Assembly (NCBI GenBank): GCA_023129535.1
Contig: JAGMBW010000007.1
Span: 1-44,516 of the forward strand
DNA from: Desulfobacterales bacterium
GTDB taxonomy: Bacteria; Desulfobacterota; Desulfobacteria; Desulfobacterales; C00003060
DNA length: 44,516 nt
Direction of reading: 5' to 3'
The notes beneath the pieces were generated by a model. It was given only the letters and a program-made list of their open reading frames with translations, was not told where the DNA came from and made no database searches. The translations under genes and the position numbers were made by a program. This document shows, piece by piece, positions 15,755 to 25,924 of this stretch; position 1 is the stretch's first letter; the number at the start of each line of letters is the position of its first letter.

Positions 15755-18700
15755 ATGAAAATCAAACAGTTAGACATCACAGGATTCAAGTCTTTTGTAG
15801 ACAGGACAACGATGGCGTTTCCAGAAGGGATATCCGCGGTGGTTGGTCCCAACGGTTGCGGCAAGAGCAATATCGTTGATGCCATTCGTTGGGTCATGGG
15901 AGAACAGAGCGTCAGACTGCTCCGCGGCAAATCGATGGAAGATCTCATTTTCTCGGGCACTGAGAAAAGGCCCCCTTTGAACGTGACTGAGGTGGCGCTG
16001 ACACTTATCAATGATAACGGGAACACTCCGGAACAATATCGTGGGTTTTCTGAAATTATGGTAGCCCGTAGACTGTTCCGGTCGGGTGAAAGCGCTTACT
16101 TTATCAATAAGCAACCATGTAGACTTAAGGACATCCAGAACCTGTTGATGGGAACTGGGGTGGGGTCCAGAACATACGCAGTCATTGAGCAAGCACGGAT
16201 CACAAACCTAATCGACGCCGGACCAGAGGAGCGACGTTTGTTTATTGAAGAGGCGGCGGGAACGACCCGGTATAAGAGTCGAAAAAACGAGGCCCTTCGG
16301 AAGATCGAGAGAACCCAACAAAATCTGGTGCGTATCAACGACGTTATCACCGAGGTGAAGCGCCAAATGAACAGCCTTAAGCGTCAGGCCAGAAAAGCCG
16401 AGCGATACAAGACCTGTCAAAAACAGGTTGAACGTTTGGAAATTAACCTGGCAAATTATCAATACAAGGCCATCTGCGCGAAGATGCGTGAAACTGAGGC
16501 GTTAGTGCAATCCCTGCGTGATACAGATCTCAAGCATGGATCTGAACTCGCAAAGCTCGATGCTGCGATTGAAGAAATAAAACAGGAACAAGCCGGCAAG
16601 CACCAGGAGATCTCCGAGCATAGAGCCAGAAGATATCAGCTCCAACGTGACATCGACAAGCTGGAAGGGGATCTTGAATACGGCACAAAGGATCTTGAGC
16701 GTTTTATTGCGGAGGCCGAGCAGCTCAAGGTTGAAATCAGAGAAATTGAGGAGAAAGACGATGAGATCGGCCTCGAATGTCGCGACCTGGATGAGCGCTC
16801 ACTTGTCCTGCAACAGCAAATCGAGCAAATTAAAGACACCATGAAACAAGAGGAACCCACCGGACGGGCCTTGAAAGACCGCCTGGCCAAGCTAAAACAG
16901 ACGCTTGAGACCAAGAAGGCTGAACTGATGAACCTGGCAACCCGCAAGGCAGCCTATCAGAACACCCTCCAGAACACCTCACAAACCAAAGCGACTCTTG
17001 CAAGGCGGCTTGAGCATATCAAGAAGGAAAAAACTGAGACTGAGAGCAAGATTCTCAGGCTTGAAAAGGCCCTGAGGAAAATTAACGAGCAGCTTCATGC
17101 CTTAAAGCAAGATCTGAAGGAGATGAGTGAAACCCTTGAAACGTCAAACAAAGAACTCCTGGAAAAGCGTGAGGCCCTTGCCCGCCAGGTGCGCAAGGTC
17201 CAGATCTGCGAGGCTGAAAAGCAAAAGATTCGATCCCGACATGGAGCGCTCAAGAAGATGGATGAGAATTACGAGTGGTACAAGGAGGGGGTTCGGGCAA
17301 TCATGAGAGAATGGAACTCGCAGGACCCTGAGCAAATCGAGATTCATGGGCTGGTGGCCGATGTTATCGAAGCCGAACCCTCCTATGAGGCCGCCGTGGA
17401 AGCCGCCCTGGGCGAAACCTTGCAATGTGTGATTGTCAGGGACCAGGAGGGTGGTGTGGCAGCCATTGACTATCTTCGTGCGCAGTCGGCCGGCCGGGGC
17501 GCTTTTATCCCCATAAAAGAACTCAGGCCAATCATGAATACAAGCGCAGCCTCTCAAAACCCCCTCATTGAGCACATGAGGGTCAAAGAGGATTATAAGC
17601 ACCTGATCCGATCCCTCGTGGGGCACGTCGTGGTTGCCCAAGACCTTAAGGCTGCGTTGCACCTTTGGAACAATAACGGCTGCCCCGTGGCTGTGGTCAC
17701 TCAAAAAGGGGACCGTGTTTGCTCTCAGGGTATCCTGATAGGTGGCAGTCCAGACAATGTGGCTTCCGGCATCCTGGCCAAGAAGAGGGAAATCAAGGAA
17801 TTGGGCAAACAGCTTTCGCAGCTTGAGACCTCGACTACAGAGGCCAAATCCGTACAGGAACGATTAGAAGCTGAAACCATTGCGTTGGAAACACAAATTC
17901 AAAAGGCCCGACAGATCCAGCGCCAAAAAAGCCAGGGAGAGATGGACCTTGAAAAGGAGCTTTACCGGCTCGGAGAAGAGCTGAAGCATACCCATCATCG
18001 GTTGAAGATTTTAGACCTCGAGACACAGCAAATCAAAGGCGAGGAAACAGACCTGGATCAGGAGCTTTCCGGGTATGAGGGGGTCTTATTCGATCTCTCC
18101 CATGAGATTCAAACAACGGAGTCCGCCATTGTCCGGGAAGACGTGGAAGTCAGAGAGATTTCAGAAGGCCTGGATTCCTTCAACGAAAAGCTTGTGGGGC
18201 TCAGGCTGGAATTGACGAAACTGCAGGCACAATATGACAACGGCCGAAACACCCTGCGACGTTTGAAAGATTTTCAGGATGAGCGTGTAGGGAAATTGAG
18301 CTACCTGACCAGCCAGTTCAAGCAAAGAGAAGAAGATAAAATAGCCGTCGAGCAGTCGCTGGCAAGAGATCGAGACAAAATAGCGAGTCTGTATAGAGAG
18401 CTAAAGACCCTGGAAGAGGCCCTGGATGAAATGGAAACCGAGTTTCAGACCATTGAAGGGGTGCTCGTAGACAATGACCGGGCGCTCTCCGATGTTAGAA
18501 GCGCCCAACAACAGGCTTTACAGAAGATCCAGCAGCTCGAATTGAAGCAAGCCGAACGCGGGATGCAGCGCGAACACCTTGTAAGTCGCATTCAGGAAAG
18601 GTACCACCGAGACATCGAAGGTTCTGATCATGAGGACGATGCCGGGGCGCTTTCAGTGGAAGAAACAGAAAAGGCGCTGGCACGCTACCGTGAACAGATC

Positions 18701-19303
18701 ACTAAGATGGGTGATGTAAACCTTCCGGCCATCCAGGAATATGAGGCCATGGAGGAACGATACCGGTTTCTCACTGAACAGCGGGATGACCTGGTGGAAG
18801 CCATAGATGCCCTGCGTCGAGTCATTCGCAAGATTAACCGGACGTCTTTGAAACGGTTTATGAAGACCTTCAGGACTGTCAACGAGAAACTGCAAGAGGT
18901 CTTTCCCAGCCTCTTTGAGGGTGGCACGGCCAGGCTGGTACTCACCGACCCAAAGAGACCCTTAGAATCAGGCGTGTCTTTCTTCGTTCATCCACCGGGG
19001 AAAAAACTGACCCGCATGAGTCTGCTTTCCGGCGGCGAAAAGGCTCTGGCTGCCATTGCCCTTATCTTTTCCATTTTTTTGATCAAGCCCAGTGCATTTT
19101 GCGTTTTTGACGAGATTGATGCCCCCCTGGACGACGCAAACACGTACCGCTTTAACCAACTTCTCCGGCAAATAGGAACGGACTCTCAAGTCATTATGGT
19201 TACCCATAACAGACAAACCATGCAGGTCGCTGACGCCCTTTTTGGTGTAACCATGGAGGATAAAGGAATTTCAAAACTTATCTCAATAAACCTTGAAAAT
19301 TAA
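15755..19303 (+). CDS. smc: Chromosome segregation ATPase SMC
   Basis: 1182 residues, the normal length. SMC forms the condensin core that compacts and segregates the chromosome with ScpA and ScpB. Visible parts: N-terminal MKIKQLDITGFKSF with Walker A GPNGCGKSN near 30-40; coiled coil to about 520; a hinge at about 525-665 (IHGLVADVIEAEPSYE, GRGAFIPIKEL, GILIGGSPDN); a second coiled coil; the ABC signature LSGGEKALAA at about 1090; and Walker B FCVFDEIDAPLDD near 1115. The start is set at the family start with GAGGT upstream. A frame 95 codons longer is open, but it covers repeat tracts. ftsY follows after 32 bases. Confidence 0.97.
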   Translation: MKIKQLDITGFKSFVDRTTMAFPEGISAVVGPNGCGKSNIVDAIRWVMGEQSVRLLRGKSMEDLIFSGTEKRPPLNVTEVALTLINDNGNTPEQYRGFSEIMVARRLFRSGESAYFINKQPCRLKDIQNLLMGTGVGSRTYAVIEQARITNLIDAGPEERRLFIEEAAGTTRYKSRKNEALRKIERTQQNLVRINDVITEVKRQMNSLKRQARKAERYKTCQKQVERLEINLANYQYKAICAKMRETEALVQSLRDTDLKHGSELAKLDAAIEEIKQEQAGKHQEISEHRARRYQLQRDIDKLEGDLEYGTKDLERFIAEAEQLKVEIREIEEKDDEIGLECRDLDERSLVLQQQIEQIKDTMKQEEPTGRALKDRLAKLKQTLETKKAELMNLATRKAAYQNTLQNTSQTKATLARRLEHIKKEKTETESKILRLEKALRKINEQLHALKQDLKEMSETLETSNKELLEKREALARQVRKVQICEAEKQKIRSRHGALKKMDENYEWYKEGVRAIMREWNSQDPEQIEIHGLVADVIEAEPSYEAAVEAALGETLQCVIVRDQEGGVAAIDYLRAQSAGRGAFIPIKELRPIMNTSAASQNPLIEHMRVKEDYKHLIRSLVGHVVVAQDLKAALHLWNNNGCPVAVVTQKGDRVCSQGILIGGSPDNVASGILAKKREIKELGKQLSQLETSTTEAKSVQERLEAETIALETQIQKARQIQRQKSQGEMDLEKELYRLGEELKHTHHRLKILDLETQQIKGEETDLDQELSGYEGVLFDLSHEIQTTESAIVREDVEVREISEGLDSFNEKLVGLRLELTKLQAQYDNGRNTLRRLKDFQDERVGKLSYLTSQFKQREEDKIAVEQSLARDRDKIASLYRELKTLEEALDEMETEFQTIEGVLVDNDRALSDVRSAQQQALQKIQQLELKQAERGMQREHLVSRIQERYHRDIEGSDHEDDAGALSVEETEKALARYREQITKMGDVNLPAIQEYEAMEERYRFLTEQRDDLVEAIDALRRVIRKINRTSLKRFMKTFRTVNEKLQEVFPSLFEGGTARLVLTDPKRPLESGVSFFVHPPGKKLTRMSLLSGGEKALAAIALIFSIFLIKPSAFCVFDEIDAPLDDANTYRFNQLLRQIGTDSQVIMVTHNRQTMQVADALFGVTMEDKGISKLISINLEN

Positions 19304-19316
19304 AGATATAATGTTT

Positions 19317-19328
19317 CAAGTATACTTG
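19317..19328. repeat. Perfect 12-bp palindrome CAAGTATACTTG
   Basis: Lies in the 32-base smc-ftsY spacer, ending 7 bases before the ftsY ATG and taking the place of a ribosome site. It may be an operator or chance. Confidence 0.35.
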
Positions 19329-19335
19329 TCCAATC

Positions 19336-20421
19336 ATGCCTTTAAAATGGTTTAAAAGGAAAAAGAAAGCCGATAAGGCCCCGGATGATGTGGTCCAACA
19401 AGATCTGGCCTCTGAAGAGATAGAAAGGGCCCCAGGGGCCGACGAAAGGGAAAAACCCGAAGAGGAAACGCCAGTCCCCCAGGTGCCAAAAGAAACGTTT
19501 TTCGTCAGGCTTAGAGATCGCCTGTCCAGAACACGAAAGGCCTTTACCGGCCGCCTGGACAATCTTCTTCTCGGGAAAAAGGAGATTGACGAAAAGCTAC
19601 TCGAAGAACTGGAGGAGATTCTCATTACCTCAGATATTGGTGTACACACGACCGTGGCCCTCATTGAAAAGGTCAGGGAGAGGGTTGAAACCAAAGACCT
19701 GAGTGATCCCGCTGAGCTCAAACAGACACTGCGGAGTGACATTTTAGCCTTTCTAAAAGCCCCATCAAAACCGGTTCACATGCCCCATGACAAACCCCAT
19801 GTCATTATGGTCGTAGGAGTAAATGGCGTCGGCAAAACAACCACCATTGCAAAATTAGCGGACCGGTATATAAAACAAGGACAGCGAGTACTGTTGATCG
19901 CGGCCGATACTTTCAGGGCCGCTGCTGTTGAACAGCTCGAAATCTGGGGAGAACGTGTCGGCGCTGAAATCATTCGGCATAAGGGACACGAGGTGAAGCC
20001 CTCCGCTAAGGCCGATCCTTCCGCTGTTGTCTACGATGGTATCCGGGCTGCAAAGTCGAGGGGCGTGGATGTCGTTATGATCGACACAGCAGGCCGGCTG
20101 CATACCAAGGTCAATCTCATGGAAGAACTCAAGAAAATCCGCCGGACGGTTGCCCGCCAAATCCCTGATGCACCTCACGAAATCCTGTTGGTTCTGGATG
20201 CCACAACAGGGCAAAACGCCATATCCCAGGCCCGACTCTTTGATCAAGCCATTGAGATCACGGGTATTGTCCTTACAAAACTGGACGGCACAGCAAAGGG
20301 CGGCATCGTGGTGGGTATATGCCACGATTTCAACCTCCCTATCGAGTACATTGGGCTCGGAGAAAAGGTCGATGATCTGCAAGATTTTGATGCTCAGATC
20401 TTTGCCAATGCCTTGTTTTAG
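19336..20421 (+). CDS. ftsY: Signal recognition particle receptor FtsY
   Basis: 361 residues. FtsY is the membrane-associated GTPase that receives SRP-ribosome complexes and delivers them to the Sec translocon. A basic start (KWFKRKKKADK) and a short acidic A region (about 15-60) precede the N domain. The G domain shows G1 GVNGVGKTTTIAKLA, DTFRAAAVEQL, G3 DTAGR, TKLDGTAKGG and IGLGEKVDDLQDF. The gene is 32 bases from smc, an adjacency seen in many bacteria. No clear ribosome site is visible. Confidence 0.97.
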   Translation: MPLKWFKRKKKADKAPDDVVQQDLASEEIERAPGADEREKPEEETPVPQVPKETFFVRLRDRLSRTRKAFTGRLDNLLLGKKEIDEKLLEELEEILITSDIGVHTTVALIEKVRERVETKDLSDPAELKQTLRSDILAFLKAPSKPVHMPHDKPHVIMVVGVNGVGKTTTIAKLADRYIKQGQRVLLIAADTFRAAAVEQLEIWGERVGAEIIRHKGHEVKPSAKADPSAVVYDGIRAAKSRGVDVVMIDTAGRLHTKVNLMEELKKIRRTVARQIPDAPHEILLVLDATTGQNAISQARLFDQAIEITGIVLTKLDGTAKGGIVVGICHDFNLPIEYIGLGEKVDDLQDFDAQIFANALF

Positions 20422-20502
20422 GCACTCAGAGGATGGTGGCAACGGGAAATCGAGTTAGAATCTCACTCTGCGAAGGAAAAAAATGAAAATGTTATTATAC
20501 TA

Positions 20503-20529
20503 TTGACATCTCGATCATATCAATATATG
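20503..20529 (+). promoter_or_regulatory. Possible sigma-70-type promoter upstream of the HU gene
   Basis: TTGACA (20503-20508) and TATATG (20524-20529), spacer 15, in an AT-rich stretch. Transcription from here would cross the 18-bp tandem repeats and the hairpin before reaching the HU ATG, giving a leader of about 175 bases. Confidence 0.4.
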
Positions 20530-20535
20530 GGACAA

Positions 20536-20589
20536 CCACTGTGACCGGGGGTTCCACTGTGACCGGGGGTTCCACTGTGACCGGGGGTT
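20536..20589 (+). repeat. Three exact 18-bp tandem repeats
   Basis: CCACTGTGACCGGGGGTT occurs three times end to end without change, right after the predicted HU promoter. Exact identity and phasing near a promoter fit a multi-site binding array or a recent duplication. There are no spacers, so it is not CRISPR. Confidence 0.85.
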
Positions 20590-20598
20590 CCACCGGGT

Positions 20599-20685
20599 GC
20601 TAATATTACACGAGGTAAACCCTGTGTAATAAGCTGTTCATTGGCACCATAAACAATCGGGCGCCAATATTACACAGGGTAAACC
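20599..20685 (+). promoter_or_regulatory. Two direct repeats and a hairpin in the HU leader
   Basis: GCTAATATTACAC..GGTAAACC (20599-20621) recurs at 20663-20685 with 20 of 23 bases the same, spaced by exactly 64 bp. The first copy forms a perfect 8-bp hairpin, TATTACAC (20604-20611) / GTGTAATA (20624-20631). This looks like a paired operator or structured leader controlling the HU gene. Confidence 0.5.
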
Positions 20686-20711
20686 TTAAGTAAAAAGGGA
20701 GGGTAGGAATT

Positions 20712-20984
20712 ATGACAAAGGCAGAAATTGTAGAGAAAATCGCCACCGATGCAGATATCTCTAAGGCAGCGGCCGGTGCTGCGCTGAATTCGCTTGTGGA
20801 CAGCATTACCAAGGCGCTGAAAAAGAAGGACGGCAAGGTAACCCTTGTGGGCTTTGGCACCTTTTCGAAGGTCCGTCGTAAAGCACGCAAAGGAAGAAAT
20901 CCTCAAACCGGCGAAACCATCAAGATTAAGGCTTCTAATACTGTAAGATTCAAGCCGGGCAAGGCATTGAAAGACGCCTTGTAA
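20712..20984 (+). CDS. HU-family nucleoid DNA-binding protein
   Basis: 90 residues, the standard HU/IHF length. It begins MTKAEIVEKIA, has the conserved VGFGTF turn at about 46-51, the beta-arm region RNPQTGE and the end IKASNTVRFKPGKALKDAL. HU dimers bend and compact DNA. This one is HU-like rather than IHF-like by its RNPQTG arm. AGGAA precedes the ATG. It is monocistronic between ftsY and a convergent acylphosphatase gene, behind an unusually elaborate upstream region. Confidence 0.95.
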   Translation: MTKAEIVEKIATDADISKAAAGAALNSLVDSITKALKKKDGKVTLVGFGTFSKVRRKARKGRNPQTGETIKIKASNTVRFKPGKALKDAL

Positions 20985-21013
20985 GCCGGAGCGACCAGGT
21001 TTTGATCTGAAAA

Positions 21014-21104
21014 GTAGTTCTCATCCGATTTCGCCGCCAGCAAAATTCCACTTTCCGACCCATTCGTGAACCACATTGAGACGAGTTAGTCGGATGAGAA
21101 CTAC
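21014..21104. mobile_element. 91-bp element with perfect 15-bp inverted ends
   Basis: GTAGTTCTCATCCGA (21014-21028) and TCGGATGAGAACTAC (21090-21104) enclose 61 bp without an ORF. It sits between the convergent HU and acylphosphatase genes. It may be a tiny MITE, or a long stem acting as a two-way terminator. Confidence 0.6.
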
Positions 21105-21111
21105 GAACGCT

Positions 21112-21393
21112 TTAAACAAAAGTGACGTCAAAGCTGTCGAAGTTGTCCGTGTAAGGCTCCCACGTTAATGACACGTTGCTTACACGGGCAATAGCCGGCC
21201 CGGCTTCGCACCATTCCACCATAGACCTCACCGCGGGGTCTTCCCCTTCGAATACCGCTTCAACGGCGCCGTCACGCCGGTTTCTTACCCACCCGGTGAC
21301 GCCCCGCTGTATGGCAGCGCGCCTTGTTTCCATCCTAAAAAAGACACCCTGGACGCGTCCGTCAATTACGACGTGCGCTCTTACTTTTTTCAT
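21112..21393 (-). CDS. acyP: Acylphosphatase
   Basis: 93 residues. The enzyme hydrolyses acyl phosphates such as carbamoyl or acetyl phosphate. GRVQGVFFR at about 13-21 holds the catalytic Arg and GWVRNRRDGAVEA holds the catalytic Asn. The start at 21393 is chosen because GGAGAAAGG lies just upstream and the 30 codons open before it are made of GATTGTY repeat words. There is no operon partner; ligA lies upstream beyond the tract. Confidence 0.93.
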   Translation of the reverse strand: MKKVRAHVVIDGRVQGVFFRMETRRAAIQRGVTGWVRNRRDGAVEAVFEGEDPAVRSMVEWCEAGPAIARVSNVSLTWEPYTDNFDSFDVTFV

Positions 21394-21411
21394 GACCTTT
21401 CTCCTATTTGG

Positions 21412-23590
<2,179 letters not shown>

Positions 23591-23617
23591 TCATGGAATT
23601 TTTACGAAGAAAAACCA

Positions 23618-23820
23618 ATCACGAAAACACGAAAGTACGAAAACACGAAAAAAAGCCGTGGTAGTCCTCATCGAAATCTATAGATTCGTATGGTGGGCAG
23701 CGCCCACCGACAACAATGATGCACCTTTTTTGGTGGGCAATGCCCACCCTACGAGCTGGCAACGCCCACCCTACGAGCTTCTGTGCCTTTCGTGTTTTCG
23801 TTATTTCGTGCTTTCGTAAT
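23618..23820. mobile_element. MITE-like element, ATCACGAAA family, copy 3
   Basis: 203 bp with 34-bp inverted ends (left ATCACGAAAACACGAAAG; right end near-complementary, about 29 of 34). The right end contains the stop codon of the nucleoside-phosphorylase-like gene. The core holds GGTGGGC palindromes and a 12-bp palindrome AATCTATAGATT. Confidence 0.65.
23692..23777. repeat. REP-like GGTGGGC palindromes
   Basis: Two 17-bp palindromes (GGTGGGC A GC GCCCACC at 23692-23708 and GGTGGGCAATGCCCACC at 23732-23748) and two GCCCACCCTACGAG tails (ending 23755 and 23777). They are nested inside the ATCACGAAA element. Confidence 0.7.
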
Positions 23821-24577
23821 GATCTTTTTGATTCCTTTTAGGAAAGCCCACGTTCAGCTTCTGACATATTGCAGGGATAATCTCTGTGGCCAACTTGCGA
23901 GACCTTTTAAACTTGCCGCTTGAAAACCCGCGCCTCCAGCGCAGTGAGCCAAGCTCATCCGAGACCACAAGGATGGCCCCGATCTCAACCTGCCGGAACC
24001 GCGCCACCGTAAACAACGCGGAGATTTCCATATCCACGCCGAGCATGCCCTCGCTCTGGAGCAAAAGTACCTTCTGCCTCGTCTCCCGATAAGGGGCATC
24101 TGTTGACCAGACAGGACCTTTGTGAAAAGGGACGGAGTATATCTCCAAGCTCTCCTCGACAGCCCTAATTATACCCTCAGACGCTCTCGGGTATTCATTG
24201 TTTAGAGGGTAATACCCGGACGTCCCTTCCCCTACTACCGCACGGTCAGGGACCACAAAGTCCGCAATCTGGACCCTTTGCTGGATCGAACCGCACCACC
24301 CTAAAAAGAGTATCCTCTTTGCGCCCAGGACAATCAACTTTTCCAGAATCATAACCGCATGTGGGGCACCCAGGACAGGTCCCACCACAGTGATGTCTTG
24401 ATGACGGTATGTTGCCCTGTACAACCTGCTGGTCAAGATCCTGCATACTCCCCTTCCCTGGATGTCCAGAGATCGTCGCATCAGGGCCAGGTCTTTCTCC
24501 ATGGACACCATGACCGCGACAGGACCAATAGTCGGGTCGTGTTTGCCTTTTCTGGGATAGATAATTTCGTCTCGCAT
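23801..24577 (-). CDS. Nucleoside phosphorylase-like protein (PNP/UDP family)
   Basis: 258 residues. The PNP_UDP_1 fold is indicated by VVGPVLGAPHAVMILEKLIVLGAKRILFLGWCGS, the substrate-pocket segment GVDMEISALFTVARF (about 180) and VVSDEL. Members cleave the glycosidic bond of nucleosides. The exact substrate cannot be told, and the N-terminus (IYPRKGKHDPTIGPVAVMVS) is not that of DeoD, Udp or Pfs. It starts 5 bases after the stop of the upstream glycosyltransferase gene, so the two are coupled. Both that stop and this start lie in one ATTGTGTTT tract. Its last residues, HYESTK and the TAA, come from the inverted end of the downstream MITE-like element. Confidence 0.75.
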   Translation of the reverse strand: MRDEIIYPRKGKHDPTIGPVAVMVSMEKDLALMRRSLDIQGRGVCRILTSRLYRATYRHQDITVVGPVLGAPHAVMILEKLIVLGAKRILFLGWCGSIQQRVQIADFVVPDRAVVGEGTSGYYPLNNEYPRASEGIIRAVEESLEIYSVPFHKGPVWSTDAPYRETRQKVLLLQSEGMLGVDMEISALFTVARFRQVEIGAILVVSDELGSLRWRRGFSSGKFKRSRKLATEIIPAICQKLNVGFPKRNQKDHYESTK

Positions 24578-24599
24578 TGTGTTTATTGTGTTTGCCCTG
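24575..24599. repeat. Short-word tract carrying both a start and a stop codon
   Basis: CATTGTGTTTATTGTGTTTG on the plus strand. On the minus strand it supplies the TAA of the first glycosyltransferase and the ATG of the nucleoside-phosphorylase-like gene. Confidence 0.65.
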
Positions 24600-25830
24600 T
24601 AATCTCACGCAAAAATGGGAAGATTTCCCTCTTGCAAACAACATCCCATACGTATTTCCGCATCACATTGCGGAACATCTCGTGGGTATTTGTTCGGGCC
24701 AGATATTCCATGATCCGCCCGGCTATAATGAGTGGTGGTTCATCCAGCCCAAAAAAGCATACGCCTTGTCCCAGCTCTTGAAATGGCGCGATCTGTGAAC
24801 AGGCAATAGGGAGCTTGATCATACCCGCCTCAAGAAGCGGCAGCCCAAAGCCTTCATCTTTACTTGTCATGAGCAGCAGGTCCGCCATGAGATACAGATC
24901 GCGGATGAAGATGCGATCGGGAACCAACTTCGTCCTGTCGTGAAACCTGTATTCCGCCAACACGGCAATGTTGTCCTGAAGGCCCAGCTCATTGATCCAG
25001 TACCTGAGCCTGCGGTAATAGGCCACGGCCCGTTTCTCATGTGGATCGTAGGCCCCTGTTAGTATAAAAAGCACATTATAGCCTAAAAGCTTTATCCCCC
25101 TAATGATGTGAATGGACAGCTCCAGGTTCTTTCGCGGCGTGACCCTTGACGGCTGCACTACCACAAGGTCGCGGCTGAATAGGGCAAGTTCCTCCGATAG
25201 CTTCACGGACCTCGGGTCAAGGTAGAAAAAACGCACCGGATCAATCCCGTTATGTATAACCCTCCAGGGGGCCTCTCCCCAATGTTTCCTGAACAGCTTC
25301 ATTCGTGACTCCGAAACGGTCACGTAGTGTATATTCGGATTGGAGCGCTGAAGGACCAGCCATGGAGGGCCATACAGATATTTCGGTGGGCTGGGTTGAA
25401 AGTAAGGCGAATCGTGGGCCCAACTCACCATGACCGGTCCGTCTTCTCGGTCTGCCAGACGTTGCAAGGCTATGGTCAGGGGAAGGTTGAATGGCATGTG
25501 AAGCACGTTGTGGACGAGCATCACATCAAGCTCATGAGACCAATCTTTCAGGATTTTGTAAATCGTGTTTGTAGGCCGCCTTAAGGCTTCCTCGTGCCCC
25601 CTTTTGCATTCTTCCTGGGCCTTGATGATCCGGGCATTCTTGGAACTTAACACCGGTTCTATGCGAACGGGGAAATCATTAGTGTAAATCTCACCCATGC
25701 CAGCCAGCACGGAGACCGAGTAGCCAGAGCGGTGAAAAATAGATGCCTGCTGCCTCACTATCTCTTCTACGCCGCCCACAACCGGCGGGCATGAGTAGTG
25801 CAAAATTCCGATGCGCAAAGGTACATCCAT
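24583..25830 (-). CDS. Glycosyltransferase, GT4 type (first of two)
   Basis: 415 residues from the ATG at 25830, chosen because TGGAG lies 6 bases before it. The frame is open 9 codons further upstream. It has a GT-B fold: an N-terminal acceptor domain (RIGILHYSCPPVVGGVE, MVSWAHDSPYF) and a C-terminal donor domain with HNGIDPVRFF, QPSRVTPRKNLELSI and the E-x7-E motif SKDEGFGLPLLEAG near 320. It is a retaining transferase using an activated sugar; acceptor and product are unknown. It lies between GT2 and the nucleoside-phosphorylase-like gene on one strand. Confidence 0.85.
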   Translation of the reverse strand: MDVPLRIGILHYSCPPVVGGVEEIVRQQASIFHRSGYSVSVLAGMGEIYTNDFPVRIEPVLSSKNARIIKAQEECKRGHEEALRRPTNTIYKILKDWSHELDVMLVHNVLHMPFNLPLTIALQRLADREDGPVMVSWAHDSPYFQPSPPKYLYGPPWLVLQRSNPNIHYVTVSESRMKLFRKHWGEAPWRVIHNGIDPVRFFYLDPRSVKLSEELALFSRDLVVVQPSRVTPRKNLELSIHIIRGIKLLGYNVLFILTGAYDPHEKRAVAYYRRLRYWINELGLQDNIAVLAEYRFHDRTKLVPDRIFIRDLYLMADLLLMTSKDEGFGLPLLEAGMIKLPIACSQIAPFQELGQGVCFFGLDEPPLIIAGRIMEYLARTNTHEMFRNVMRKYVWDVVCKREIFPFLREITGQTQ

Positions 25831-25884
25831 GGCCATCTCCACATCGCTTCCGTACATAGGTTACATAGCGAAATCCCCGAAATT

Positions 25885-25906
25885 CCCTCCCCCTTGACGG
25901 GGAGGG
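25885..25906. repeat. GC hairpin between the two glycosyltransferase genes
   Basis: CCCTCCCC (25885-25892) and GGGGAGGG (25899-25906) with loop CTTGAC. There is no U-run, so it could slow rather than end transcription. It may belong to a dispersed CCCTCCCCCTTGACGGGG repeat class. Confidence 0.5.
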
Positions 25907-25924
25907 GGAGTTTCTGGATGGACA

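Noticed and set aside
20422-20500. Rho-independent terminator for ftsY
   Set aside because: I could not find a stem followed by a T-run on the plus strand.
20536-20589. Possible CRISPR array (three identical 18-bp repeats)
   Set aside because: Repeats are directly joined with no spacers, and no cas genes are in the window.
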